The position numbers were made by a program, and so were the translations under genes. Source: CAMDMI01 sp044359055 (GTDB lineage Bacteria; Bacteroidota; Bacteroidia; Cytophagales; Flexibacteraceae). From it: a stretch of DNA of 8,422 nucleotides. Positions 1 to 5,932 of this stretch are shown here, in pieces. Within the stretch, counting starts at the first letter, position 1. The number at the start of each line of letters is the position of its first letter. The notes beneath the pieces are model-generated. The model saw only the letters and a program-made list of their open reading frames with translations, ran no database searches and was not told where the DNA came from. The stretch is taken from NCBI GenBank assembly GCA_044359055.1, contig JBIKMV010000124.1, positions 1-8,422 of the forward strand. Direction: 5' to 3'.

Positions 1-2
1 AC

Positions 3-512
3 AATATCCGGAGGTATCTTTATGCGCAGGAAAATCTATTTATCGAGGTGAATGGCTCCTTGCAGAACATAAGCAAACAGGTGGGAGAATTGCGGAAGGA
101 AGTCTCCAGGCAAAAAGACAAAAAGAATCCAAAGCCCCGGAGAAATCCATCGGACTCCCGCTGGAGTGGCGAAACCGAAGAAGAATCCTATCTGAGGAAA
201 AAGATATATTATCTGGTGGGTAGCCGGGATGAATTGGCAAGGGCCAAAGTGGTGCAGCGAAAGGGTGGTTTTCTGGGCCTGGGATCTACCCTGCAATTGT
301 CTGATAAACTGGAAGATATGTACTTTCAATCGGCCGATTTCATGATTATGAAAGAAATTGCCCTCGGCAATACCGAGAAGGTGAACATCATCACCACACA
401 CCCCAAAAATGCTTACCTCATTATCAACACTCCCGGTGAGAAGTTCTTGAAAGTTACCAATCCGGAGAAATTCTGGAGTGCGAGCAATTATCTGGTCATA
501 GAGGTAGACTGA
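3..512 (+). CDS. C-terminal part of a Bacteroidota coiled-coil protein (5' end outside window)
   Basis: The reading frame is open from the first bases of the window. A GTG at 48 is in frame, but the residues before it (ending in NLFIEV) read as normal protein, so I treat the gene as entering from upstream and not starting at 48. The visible part begins with a heptad-like, charged segment (LQNISKQVGELRKEVSRQK), which suggests the end of a coiled coil. A basic, Pro/Ser-rich linker follows. The last ~105 residues form a globular module beginning YYLVGSRDEL, continuing with GGFLGLGSTLQLSD and ending FWSASNYLVIEVD. From memory, this module occurs at the C-terminus of many Bacteroidota coiled-coil proteins, some annotated as Cbp1-like or hypothetical. 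No catalytic motif is visible. The function is unknown and adhesin names should not be taken as established. It ends with TGA at 510-512. Confidence 0.8.
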   Translation, partial: NIRRYLYAQENLFIEVNGSLQNISKQVGELRKEVSRQKDKKNPKPRRNPSDSRWSGETEEESYLRKKIYYLVGSRDELARAKVVQRKGGFLGLGSTLQLSDKLEDMYFQSADFMIMKEIALGNTEKVNIITTHPKNAYLIINTPGEKFLKVTNPEKFWSASNYLVIEVD

Positions 513-529
513 AGAAGCAGTCAGTTTTT
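507..529 (+). terminator. Possible weak intrinsic terminator at the end of the coiled-coil gene
   Basis: A 5-bp perfect stem (gactg at 507-511, cagtc at 518-522) with a 6-nt loop overlaps the stop codon and is followed by a T5 run at 525-529. The stem is short, so termination would be inefficient. This is an inference from the sequence only. Confidence 0.25.
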
Positions 530-533
530 AGGC

Positions 534-565
534 AAGTCAAAAGTCGAAACTAATAAGTCAAAAGT
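534..565. repeat. Direct repeat of AAGTCAAAAGT, two copies
   Basis: The 11-mer aagtcaaaagt occurs at 534-544 and exactly again at 555-565, a period of 21 nt. A short degenerate stretch (cgaaactaat) lies between them. It could be the remnant of a decayed tandem repeat. No function can be assigned from the sequence. Confidence 0.7.
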
Positions 566-613
566 TTTTTCAGTAGTCGGTTAATAGTATTCAGGTTAAA
601 GTTAGAAGGGCAA

Positions 614-651
614 CCAACCTGAAACTCACCCCCCCCCCCAACCTGAAACTC
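614..651. repeat. 14-bp direct repeat flanking a C11 homopolymer
   Basis: The 14-mer ccaacctgaaactc occurs at 614-627 and again at 638-651, a 24-nt period. Between them lies a C run at 629-639, the last two bases of which belong to the second repeat copy. Such a structure is prone to polymerase slippage and repeat-length change. It lies about 90 nt upstream of the candidate promoter of the glycosyltransferase pair, so it could affect expression, but it may also be neutral or an assembly-length artefact. Confidence 0.8.
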
Positions 652-722
652 CAACCAAAAACCAGATATCAGGCCATTAATCAAATCCTTGGTGGTTGTT
701 TGAAAACCAGTCCTGATATGGG

Positions 723-749
723 TTTGCTTTTATACTGTGGTTACCTTTG
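723..749 (+). promoter_or_regulatory. Candidate Bacteroidota-type promoter for the GT2-GT9 pair
   Basis: TACCTTTG at 742-749 matches the Bacteroidota -7 consensus TAnnTTTG perfectly. A TTTG at 723-726 could serve as the -33 element, but the 15-nt spacer is shorter than the usual 17-21 nt. If used, transcription would start near 756, leaving a leader of roughly 45 nt before the GTG at 801. It would also exclude the in-frame TTG at 747 as a start codon. Confidence 0.4.
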
Positions 750-800
750 GTTTTGATACAGGGAAAAGGCTCTATTTTTGTACCGAAAAAATTAAGGGAT

Positions 801-1571
801 GTGGTAAAGCTTTCGGTTGTAGTTATCACCTTCAATGAAGAAAAAAATCTGGCCCGATGTCTGGAATCTGTGTGTGAAATTGCAGATGAAATTCTGGTGG
901 TAGATTCTTTCAGCCAGGACAAAACCGGTGAAATTGCCCTTTCTTACGGAGCCCGGTTTCTTCAGCATCCTTTCGAAGGCCATATCGAGCAGAAAAACTG
1001 GGCTGCCGGACAGGCTGAAAATCCATTTATCCTCAGTCTCGATGCCGATGAGTGTCTTGATGCTGTACTCAGCGAGGAGGTGAGGAAAGCCAAAGAAAGC
1101 TGGCCTGCCGGAGGATATCTCATGAACCGGCTCACCAATTATTGCGGTCATTGGGTAAGGCATTGTGGCTGGTATCCTGACACAAAATTACGGCTTTGGG
1201 ACAGGCGCCTGGGTCGCTGGGCGGGCTATAATCCGCATGATAAGTTTGAGATGAACAATCCGGGAGAAAAACTGATTCATCTGAAAGGCAATATCCTGCA
1301 TTACAGCTATTACAGCCTTGGCGACCACTACCGGCAGGTAGAATATTTCTCAGGTATTTCGGCAAATGTTCTTTTTAAAAGAGGAAAGCGGGCCAACCTG
1401 ATAAAAATTTACCTGAGTCCTGTGGTGAAATTTCTCAATGTTTTATTTTTCCGGCTTGGTTTTCTGGACGGCATTTCCGGTTATCGGATTGCCCGGATTT
1501 CTGCTTTCGGAGTTTATTTGAAGTACAAAAAGCTTCAGGCACTTTACACCCAAAATGAACTGGAACGGTAA
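801..1571 (+). CDS. GT2 family glycosyltransferase, WaaE/KdtX-like (LPS core)
   Basis: This is predicted to be a cytoplasmic, membrane-associated inverting GT-A glycosyltransferase that adds a sugar from a nucleotide donor to lipopolysaccharide core or a related glycan. The protein is 256 aa, close to the family's usual ~250. It opens with the GT2 signature VKLSVVVITFNEEKNLARCLES. VVDSFSQDKT follows at about 33-42, and the metal/donor-binding LDADE motif has its DAD at 81-83. The family-typical GFLDGISGYRIA lies near 220-231. I chose GTG at 801 because the core fold begins directly after it. The frame extends to TTG at 747, but those residues are unlike the family and that codon sits in a candidate promoter box. 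The 3' end overlaps the following GT9 gene by 17 nt, so the two are probably co-translated. Donor and acceptor sugars cannot be determined here. Confidence 0.92.
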   Translation: MVKLSVVVITFNEEKNLARCLESVCEIADEILVVDSFSQDKTGEIALSYGARFLQHPFEGHIEQKNWAAGQAENPFILSLDADECLDAVLSEEVRKAKESWPAGGYLMNRLTNYCGHWVRHCGWYPDTKLRLWDRRLGRWAGYNPHDKFEMNNPGEKLIHLKGNILHYSYYSLGDHYRQVEYFSGISANVLFKRGKRANLIKIYLSPVVKFLNVLFFRLGFLDGISGYRIARISAFGVYLKYKKLQALYTQNELER

Positions 1572-2547
1572 AAATATTCTCATAAGCCGGACCGATAACC
1601 TTGGGGATGTAATGCTTACGCTTCCCCTAGCCGGTTATCTGAAAGCTCAGTTTCCTGATGCGAAGATTTTTTTTCTGGGCAAAGCCTACACCCGGGCCAT
1701 CATTGAATGTTGCCGGTATGTGGACCATTTTCTGGATATAGCCGACTTTAAGAATTCGGAAGTAAACCATTGGCTTATAGATGTTTGCATCCATGTTTTC
1801 CCGGAAAAAAAGTTGGCATTCAAGGCCCGGAAACTGGGAATTCCCATTCGGATTGGTACCCGGAACCGATGGTTTCACTGGCTCAGCTGCAATTTTCTGC
1901 CTGCCCTTTCCAGAAAGAAATCTGATCTCCATGAGGCCATGCTCAACATCCGGCTGGTACAACTGGTGCTGGATGAAAAAAGGCTGTTTTCTAAAAAAGA
2001 CCTGTTTGTTTTCAGCGGCTTCGGCAATGTATACAAGGTTCCTGAGCTCTTTACCGGACTTCTTTTGCATAACAAAATCAAGATTATCCTCCACCCTAAA
2101 TCCAAAGGTAGTGCCAGGGAATGGGGGCTGGAAAACTTTGGGGCTTTGGCAGCAATGCTGGCAGATGATGGTCGCTTTCAGGTATTTGTAACCGGAACAA
2201 AAGAAGAGGGCCATTTGCTGAAAGACTGGCTTTATCACCACCCATATCTGATTGACATGACCGGAAAGCTGGATATGGAAGCCTTCATAGCTTTTATAGC
2301 TTCCTGCGATGCCATGGTGGCTGCAAGTACAGGCCCCTTGCACATTGCTTCGGCTTTAGGGAGAAAAGCTGTTGGAATTTATGCGCCCATGAAGCCCATC
2401 CATCCCGGCCGCTGGGCACCCATCGGGCCGGAGTCGGCGGTGCTGGTGGAAGATAAAGAGTGCGATGCCTGCCGGTTCAGTCAGGATTGTGCCTGTATCC
2501 GAAAGATTGGGGCTCAACGGGTTTTTGCTCTTCTGGCTTCTGCTTAG
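1555..2547 (+). CDS. GT9 family glycosyltransferase, ADP-heptose:LPS heptosyltransferase-like
   Basis: This 330-aa GT-B enzyme belongs to the WaaC/WaaF/RfaF superfamily, which transfers heptose (or another sugar) onto lipid A-core on the cytoplasmic side of the inner membrane. The N-terminal domain shows ILISRTDNLGDVMLTLPL (8-25), the classic GT9 acceptor-side motif. The C-terminal donor domain has HPKSKGSAREWGLENFGALA (180-199) and VAASTGPLHIASALG (255-269), matching the family's S/T-G-x-x-H segment. A cysteine cluster, C303, C306, C312 and C314, lies near the C-terminus, as in many GT9 proteins. The ATG at 1555 lies inside the end of the GT2 gene, which implies translational coupling. The gene ends with TAG only 22 nt from the end of the convergent GT-C gene. 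Family assignment is secure. True heptose specificity is inferred and unproven. Confidence 0.92.
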   Translation: MNWNGKNILISRTDNLGDVMLTLPLAGYLKAQFPDAKIFFLGKAYTRAIIECCRYVDHFLDIADFKNSEVNHWLIDVCIHVFPEKKLAFKARKLGIPIRIGTRNRWFHWLSCNFLPALSRKKSDLHEAMLNIRLVQLVLDEKRLFSKKDLFVFSGFGNVYKVPELFTGLLLHNKIKIILHPKSKGSAREWGLENFGALAAMLADDGRFQVFVTGTKEEGHLLKDWLYHHPYLIDMTGKLDMEAFIAFIASCDAMVAASTGPLHIASALGRKAVGIYAPMKPIHPGRWAPIGPESAVLVEDKECDACRFSQDCACIRKIGAQRVFALLASA

Positions 2548-2569
2548 ACCCAAAAGAAAATCCAGGCCA

Positions 2570-4054
2570 TTATCTGGCACATTCGCTTTCCATGTTTTTG
2601 AATATCAGAATATTATCTGATTCATAAATCTGTCGGAAGCCCAGTTTCAAATAATTTTCGGCTGAAATCTTCCTTAGTCCAAGCTGATCAATATAGGCAT
2701 CTGAGACCATGATATAATCCATGGAATAATCCTTGGTTTTTTTCAGGAAGCCCTCTCCATAGATAGAGGGATTGCTTTTTTTAAGTTCGGTGTACAAAAG
2801 CTCACTTTGGATTTTTGCAAACTTCTCCATTCCAAAAAAAATAAATTCCATTGGAGCTACAATCCGGCAGGAAGATTTTTCATCCCTGAAAATGCGGCGG
2901 TTTACTTTTGCAAATCTGAGGTCATGGTTTTTTCGGGAAATGAAATAATTCAATTCCATGATGCCGAATCCGAATTGAACCAGAATGAAAAGCCCCATAA
3001 TGGCTTTGAAAATCCCGATTTTTCCTGTTGCCGCTTCCGGGCTGGTCCTATAGATTTTTTCAAAGGCCAAGACAATGAAAATCAGCATGTATGGAAGAAA
3101 AAGCAACAAGTATTTATTGGTTTTATTTGCCGAAAAAAGGGCAAGAAACAATACAGAAAGCAGGAGATAATGAAGGGTGAACCGGTGCTTTTTCAATTCT
3201 GAGCCCAGGATGATTAGCGATAAAATAAAAATGGCAGATAAGGCAATTTCAGTATGTCCGTGAAAAAAGCGGAGGTGTTCGTCAAGAACTTGCTGTAAAA
3301 GGTTCAGAGGATTGTAAATTTCTGACCTTTCTATAAGAGGAGATTGGGAAACCTGATAGATAAAAAATTGAATATCGTCTAAGGAACGGTAATCAAAGAA
3401 ATAGACCGAACCTGTAAGGGCAAAGCCCGTCAGATAAATAAAAAAGCAGGAAAAAATCCTGCTGCCAAGAATGAGCACGAGGGCCGAAAGGAAAAAAATC
3501 ACCCCATTGAGATGGGTAGCAAAAGCAAGTCCAGCCAGCAAACCGGATCCAAAAGAAGATATGTTATGGCTTTTTTCTCCTTGAAAAATCTTTTTTAAAA
3601 GTAGGAATTGGGCAAATCCCAGGGTCATCAGCTGAATTTCGGGGCGGTAAACAAAGGAATATTCAATGACCAGAGGGCAGGCAAAAAGTAGAAAATAGAA
3701 AAGCAAAAGCCCGTTCCGGCTCAATAGCCGGCTTAGATATCCATAGGAGACAAGGACGAAAATGAGCAGGAAAATAAATGAAATCGCTTTCAGAAAATTC
3801 ATTTTAAATCCTAGATAATCAATAACCCAGGCGCCCTCAAGAGTAAAAAGCTTGTGGTGGCACAAAACCCTGACCTCCTGAAGGGTGATGCCTTCCATCA
3901 GATTTGATTTAACATAACCCAATTTCGAGAGAAAATAGGCGTGCTCACCCAGCCAGGCATCATCAATGTGCAAAATCCTGCCATCCATGCTGAAAATCAG
4001 CAGCGAAAGCAGAATGACCAATCCAAAAATCAGAATGAACGGGAGTGCTTTCAT
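2570..4054 (-). CDS. Multi-pass membrane glycosyltransferase, GT-C (PMT/ArnT-like)
   Basis: This 494-aa integral membrane protein is predicted to transfer a sugar from a polyprenyl-phosphate donor to a glycan, lipid or protein on the periplasmic face. One membrane segment (about 4-23) is followed by a loop with an adjacent acidic pair, D31-D32, in HIDDAWLGEHAYFLSKLGYV. This resembles the first-loop catalytic Asp motif of GT-C enzymes. Further hydrophobic segments lie near 88-108, 116-132, 142-155, 172-197, 199-219, 270-284, 296-309, 315-331 and 349-367, about ten in total. RPE at 137-139 and ATHLNG at 179-184 are also GT-C-like. Residues ~375-494 form a soluble C-terminal domain. It follows deoC by 45 nt in the same direction and may be co-transcribed. 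The exact family (PMT_2, GT39, GT83 or an unclassified relative) and the substrate are uncertain. A membrane protein of another type is less likely. Confidence 0.72.
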   Translation of the reverse strand: MKALPFILIFGLVILLSLLIFSMDGRILHIDDAWLGEHAYFLSKLGYVKSNLMEGITLQEVRVLCHHKLFTLEGAWVIDYLGFKMNFLKAISFIFLLIFVLVSYGYLSRLLSRNGLLLFYFLLFACPLVIEYSFVYRPEIQLMTLGFAQFLLLKKIFQGEKSHNISSFGSGLLAGLAFATHLNGVIFFLSALVLILGSRIFSCFFIYLTGFALTGSVYFFDYRSLDDIQFFIYQVSQSPLIERSEIYNPLNLLQQVLDEHLRFFHGHTEIALSAIFILSLIILGSELKKHRFTLHYLLLSVLFLALFSANKTNKYLLLFLPYMLIFIVLAFEKIYRTSPEAATGKIGIFKAIMGLFILVQFGFGIMELNYFISRKNHDLRFAKVNRRIFRDEKSSCRIVAPMEFIFFGMEKFAKIQSELLYTELKKSNPSIYGEGFLKKTKDYSMDYIMVSDAYIDQLGLRKISAENYLKLGFRQIYESDNILIFKNMESECAR

Positions 4055-4099
4055 GGTTTGTGCCCATCTGCCCTTTTTCAGAACGGCCGGGGATTCGGA

Positions 4100-4738
4100 T
4101 TAAATGAAAACTTCAGGGTGCGAAGAAGTGCCAATCCGGTTAGCACCGGCATCAATCAGGGAAAGGGCAAATTCTTTGGTTTTTATCCCTCCGGATGCCT
4201 TAATGCCTGCCTGCCTCCCTACTGTTTTTCTGATGATTTCAATGATATGGGTTTTGGCTCCTTCCGGGGCATATCCGGTGCTGGTTTTAATGAAATCTAC
4301 TCCGGCATCCAGACACATTTTGCTCGCTGTGATGATTTCTTCCTCCGAGAGATAGGCCGTTTCAATGATAACTTTCAGCATTTTCTCAGCTTCATGACAC
4401 ATCATGGCTGCCCTCGCCAGTTCGGGTTTTACCCATGTCATCATCCCCGTCTTAAATGCTGAGATGTTCATAACCAGATCCACTTCATCGGCACCGTCTT
4501 CCAATACTTCATTTACTTCCTGAAGTTTTACACTTGTTTTTTCATAGCCAAACGGGAAGCCGACCACGGTAACGAGCTGTGTCGGGCTGTGGCCAAGGTT
4601 GCGCCGGGCGAGTTTTACCCACCACGGAGGCAGGCAAACCCCTGCCACTTTAAAGGATTTTGCGGTTTCAACCAGAGTTTCGAAGGCGGCCTGGGCAGCA
4701 TCTGGCCTGAGCAAGGTGTATTCTATCCTGTCGAGCAT
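4100..4738 (-). CDS. deoC: Deoxyribose-phosphate aldolase
   Basis: DeoC is a class I (Schiff-base) aldolase that splits 2-deoxy-D-ribose 5-phosphate into acetaldehyde and glyceraldehyde 3-phosphate in cytoplasmic deoxynucleoside catabolism. The 212-aa protein is of the short bacterial type (about 210-225 aa), not the ~259-aa E. coli type. Motifs in order: TLLRPDA (8-14), VGFPFG (59-64), EVDLVMNISAFK (85-96) with D87, VIIETAYL (123-130), FIKTSTGYAP (149-158) with Schiff-base Lys K151, IKASGGIKT (179-187) with the second active-site Lys K180, and a phosphate-binding end RIGTSSH. The N-terminal motif usually reads IDHTLLKPDA but here is IEYTLLRPDA, a mild change. The start is ATG at 4738. No other deo or nucleoside-phosphorylase gene is in the window, so it is not part of a visible deo operon. 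The downstream GT-C gene is 45 nt away. Confidence 0.95.
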   Translation of the reverse strand: MLDRIEYTLLRPDAAQAAFETLVETAKSFKVAGVCLPPWWVKLARRNLGHSPTQLVTVVGFPFGYEKTSVKLQEVNEVLEDGADEVDLVMNISAFKTGMMTWVKPELARAAMMCHEAEKMLKVIIETAYLSEEEIITASKMCLDAGVDFIKTSTGYAPEGAKTHIIEIIRKTVGRQAGIKASGGIKTKEFALSLIDAGANRIGTSSHPEVFI

Positions 4739-4845
4739 GGCAAAAAAATGGGGGACTTTTGACCCAATGTATTCATAAGGAAATCTACTCCGGATTCCTG
4801 ATGAATAAACTGGGCTTATCCCCCCTCAAATGAAAGAAAATTTTT

Positions 4846-5748
4846 TCAGAGATATTCGGCTTTGGAGAGCAAACGCACATTCTTGGCCACATCATGACCT
4901 TCCTCGCTTTTCTCCAAATCAAATTCCATCAAATCGCCTACATGGAGATCCTGAAAATCAAGACCAACCAAATTGGAAAAATGGAAAAATACATTGTTGG
5001 GTGGGTATTTGATAAAGCCAAAGCCATTTTTAAGGCTCAGGACTTCACCACTTTTTCCTGCACCTGCCTCGGCTACCTCGTTGATGGATGGCTTTCGGGA
5101 TTCGTTGGCCACAAACAGATTGTTGATGAGCATTTCGTTCCGCTTGGCTCTGTCATCCACAATGTTATGCATCGAAAGGGGATAGCTCGCCTCTTCCATC
5201 AGTTCCTGTGAGGTACGGGTGACGATTTTTGCATTGTTTTCATTGACATATTCAATGTCCCAACCCAGAACCATCACTTTTACACCCAGAGAATTCAGTT
5301 TCCTGACCAAGGGGACATAATCTCCGTCGCTGGCAATCAATACCACTACATCCAGTTTTTTGAGGCTGGCTGTTTCAAATGCTTCTAAAGCAAGCCATAC
5401 ATCAATGCCTTTTTCAATTTTCAGGCCCTCCGGATTCAACTTGATGGGCAGATAATGGGTGGTAACGCCTTCTGCCATCAGGATATCATCAAAAGCACGG
5501 TCCCAGAAGAGGAGATCTCCCCGCTGCGAGGCATCATAGGCATTGAGCCTTCCCCGGAAATAGTGTGAATCCACTATTTTACAGGACCTCACATCAAGAC
5601 TTTCCATTTCAGCGACCTGATGCCGGATAAAGTCATGGATACCGGCAACACTTAGTCTTTTTCGGCGGGGATGACCGAATGCGTAAAAATTACTGCATTG
5701 AAGAAAATAGTTGCCATCATAAAAAACCCCGATTTTTATAAAATTCAT
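4846..5748 (-). CDS. NYN/LabA-type (PIN-like) ribonuclease fused to a C-terminal cold-shock domain
   Basis: This 300-aa cytoplasmic protein has two domains. Residues ~1-185 form a NYN domain (LabA/DUF88-like, PIN superfamily), whose members are metal-dependent RNases. Its acidic motifs are intact: VFYDGNY with D11 and N13, EKGIDVWLALEAF with D116, and ASDGDYVPLV with D141 and D143. A linker of about 45 residues follows. Residues ~234-298 form a cold-shock/OB-fold RNA-binding domain with RNP1-like NGFGFIKY (241-248) and RNP2-like VFFHFS (253-258). The likely role is cleavage or turnover of RNA selected by the cold-shock domain; this combines family knowledge with inference. The start is ATG at 5748 with an AT-rich leader and no Shine-Dalgarno. 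It has its own upstream region, containing a palindrome and a candidate promoter, and lies 107 nt before deoC. Confidence 0.9.
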   Translation of the reverse strand: MNFIKIGVFYDGNYFLQCSNFYAFGHPRRKRLSVAGIHDFIRHQVAEMESLDVRSCKIVDSHYFRGRLNAYDASQRGDLLFWDRAFDDILMAEGVTTHYLPIKLNPEGLKIEKGIDVWLALEAFETASLKKLDVVVLIASDGDYVPLVRKLNSLGVKVMVLGWDIEYVNENNAKIVTRTSQELMEEASYPLSMHNIVDDRAKRNEMLINNLFVANESRKPSINEVAEAGAGKSGEVLSLKNGFGFIKYPPNNVFFHFSNLVGLDFQDLHVGDLMEFDLEKSEEGHDVAKNVRLLSKAEYL

Positions 5749-5775
5749 AATATAATTTTTTAATGAAACGACTGA

Positions 5776-5801
5776 AATTCAATAATATACGCTATTGAAT
5801 T
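5776..5801. promoter_or_regulatory. Perfect 9-bp inverted repeat in the leader of the NYN-CSD gene
   Basis: aattcaata (5776-5784) and tattgaatt (5793-5801) are perfect reverse complements separated by 8 nt. The element lies 28 nt upstream of the NYN-CSD start codon, downstream of the candidate promoter. It could be a dimeric regulator's operator or an mRNA hairpin, possibly bound by the protein itself. The stem is AT-rich and no T-run follows in either direction, so a terminator is unlikely. A related half-site (attcaat) occurs at 5871-5877. Confidence 0.5.
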
Positions 5802-5841
5802 GCACGGAACCCATACCCAAAAGTCTGATGTTTCCGGCAGT

Positions 5842-5869
5842 CAAAAATAGTACATTGTAAGCTTGACAA
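5842..5869 (-). promoter_or_regulatory. Candidate promoter of the NYN-CSD gene
   Basis: On the minus strand, TATTTTTG (bases 5849-5842) matches the Bacteroidota -7 consensus TAnnTTTG. A TTG (5869-5867) 17 nt upstream fits the short -33 element. Transcription would start near 5835, giving a leader of roughly 85 nt that contains the 9-bp inverted repeat. Such short AT-rich matches also occur by chance. Confidence 0.35.
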
Positions 5870-5901
5870 TATTCAATTAAGAAAAAGTGCTCCCTGTTTT
5901 T

Positions 5902-5920
5902 GACAAAATGCTGTTTTGTC
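5902..5920 (-). terminator. Hairpin just downstream of the aminotransferase gene
   Basis: gacaaaa (5902-5908) and ttttgtc (5914-5920) form a perfect 7-bp stem with a 5-nt loop, starting 12 nt after the aminotransferase stop codon. On the transcribed minus strand the hairpin is followed by AAAAACAGG, not a U-run. It is therefore not a canonical intrinsic terminator; it may protect the 3' end of the mRNA or mark a termination/processing region. Confidence 0.35.
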
Positions 5921-5932
5921 GGGATGGGATTT

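Larger units (their letters stand above)
513..741. other. Non-coding, repeat-containing spacer
   Basis: I see no convincing gene in this stretch between the coiled-coil gene and the GT2 gene. It contains a repeated 11-mer, a C11 homopolymer inside a 24-nt-period repeat, and AT-rich filler, each listed separately. Short direct repeats and a homopolymer are typical of fast-evolving intergenic DNA. Confidence 0.7.

Noticed and set aside
36..401. A 121-aa minus-strand frame opposite the first gene
   Set aside because: The plus-strand frame carries the recognisable C-terminal module. The antisense product has no family features.
513..741. CRISPR or other repeat array in the spacer
   Set aside because: There are only two copies of each short repeat, the spacing is irregular and no cas genes are present.
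1627..2343. A 238-aa open frame on the minus strand opposite the GT9 gene
   Set aside because: It is a shadow of the GT9 coding sequence: there are no recognisable motifs, and the plus-strand frame has clear GT9 signatures throughout.
2548..2574. Terminator between the convergent GT9 and GT-C genes
   Set aside because: Only 4-bp, mutually exclusive stems can be drawn (such as gcca/tggc on the minus strand), followed by an interrupted T-rich run. Too weak to call.
3941..4462. A 173-aa plus-strand frame across the start of the GT-C gene and the end of deoC
   Set aside because: It spans two well-supported minus-strand genes and has low-complexity, motif-free composition.
4739..4845. Promoter for deoC in the 107-nt gap
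   Set aside because: Only single-mismatch versions of TAnnTTTG (TACATTGG, TAGATTTC on the minus strand) are present, without a well-spaced -33 element.
4836..4847. AT-rich inverted repeat gaaaa-tt-ttttc at the end of the NYN-CSD gene
   Set aside because: The two-base loop is sterically impossible and the stem is almost all A-T pairs. It is simple A/T-run composition.
5863..5868. TTGACA on the plus strand as a sigma-70 -35 box
   Set aside because: No TATAAT-like element lies 16-18 nt downstream, the DNA appears to be Bacteroidota, and it would drive transcription antisense into the aminotransferase gene.
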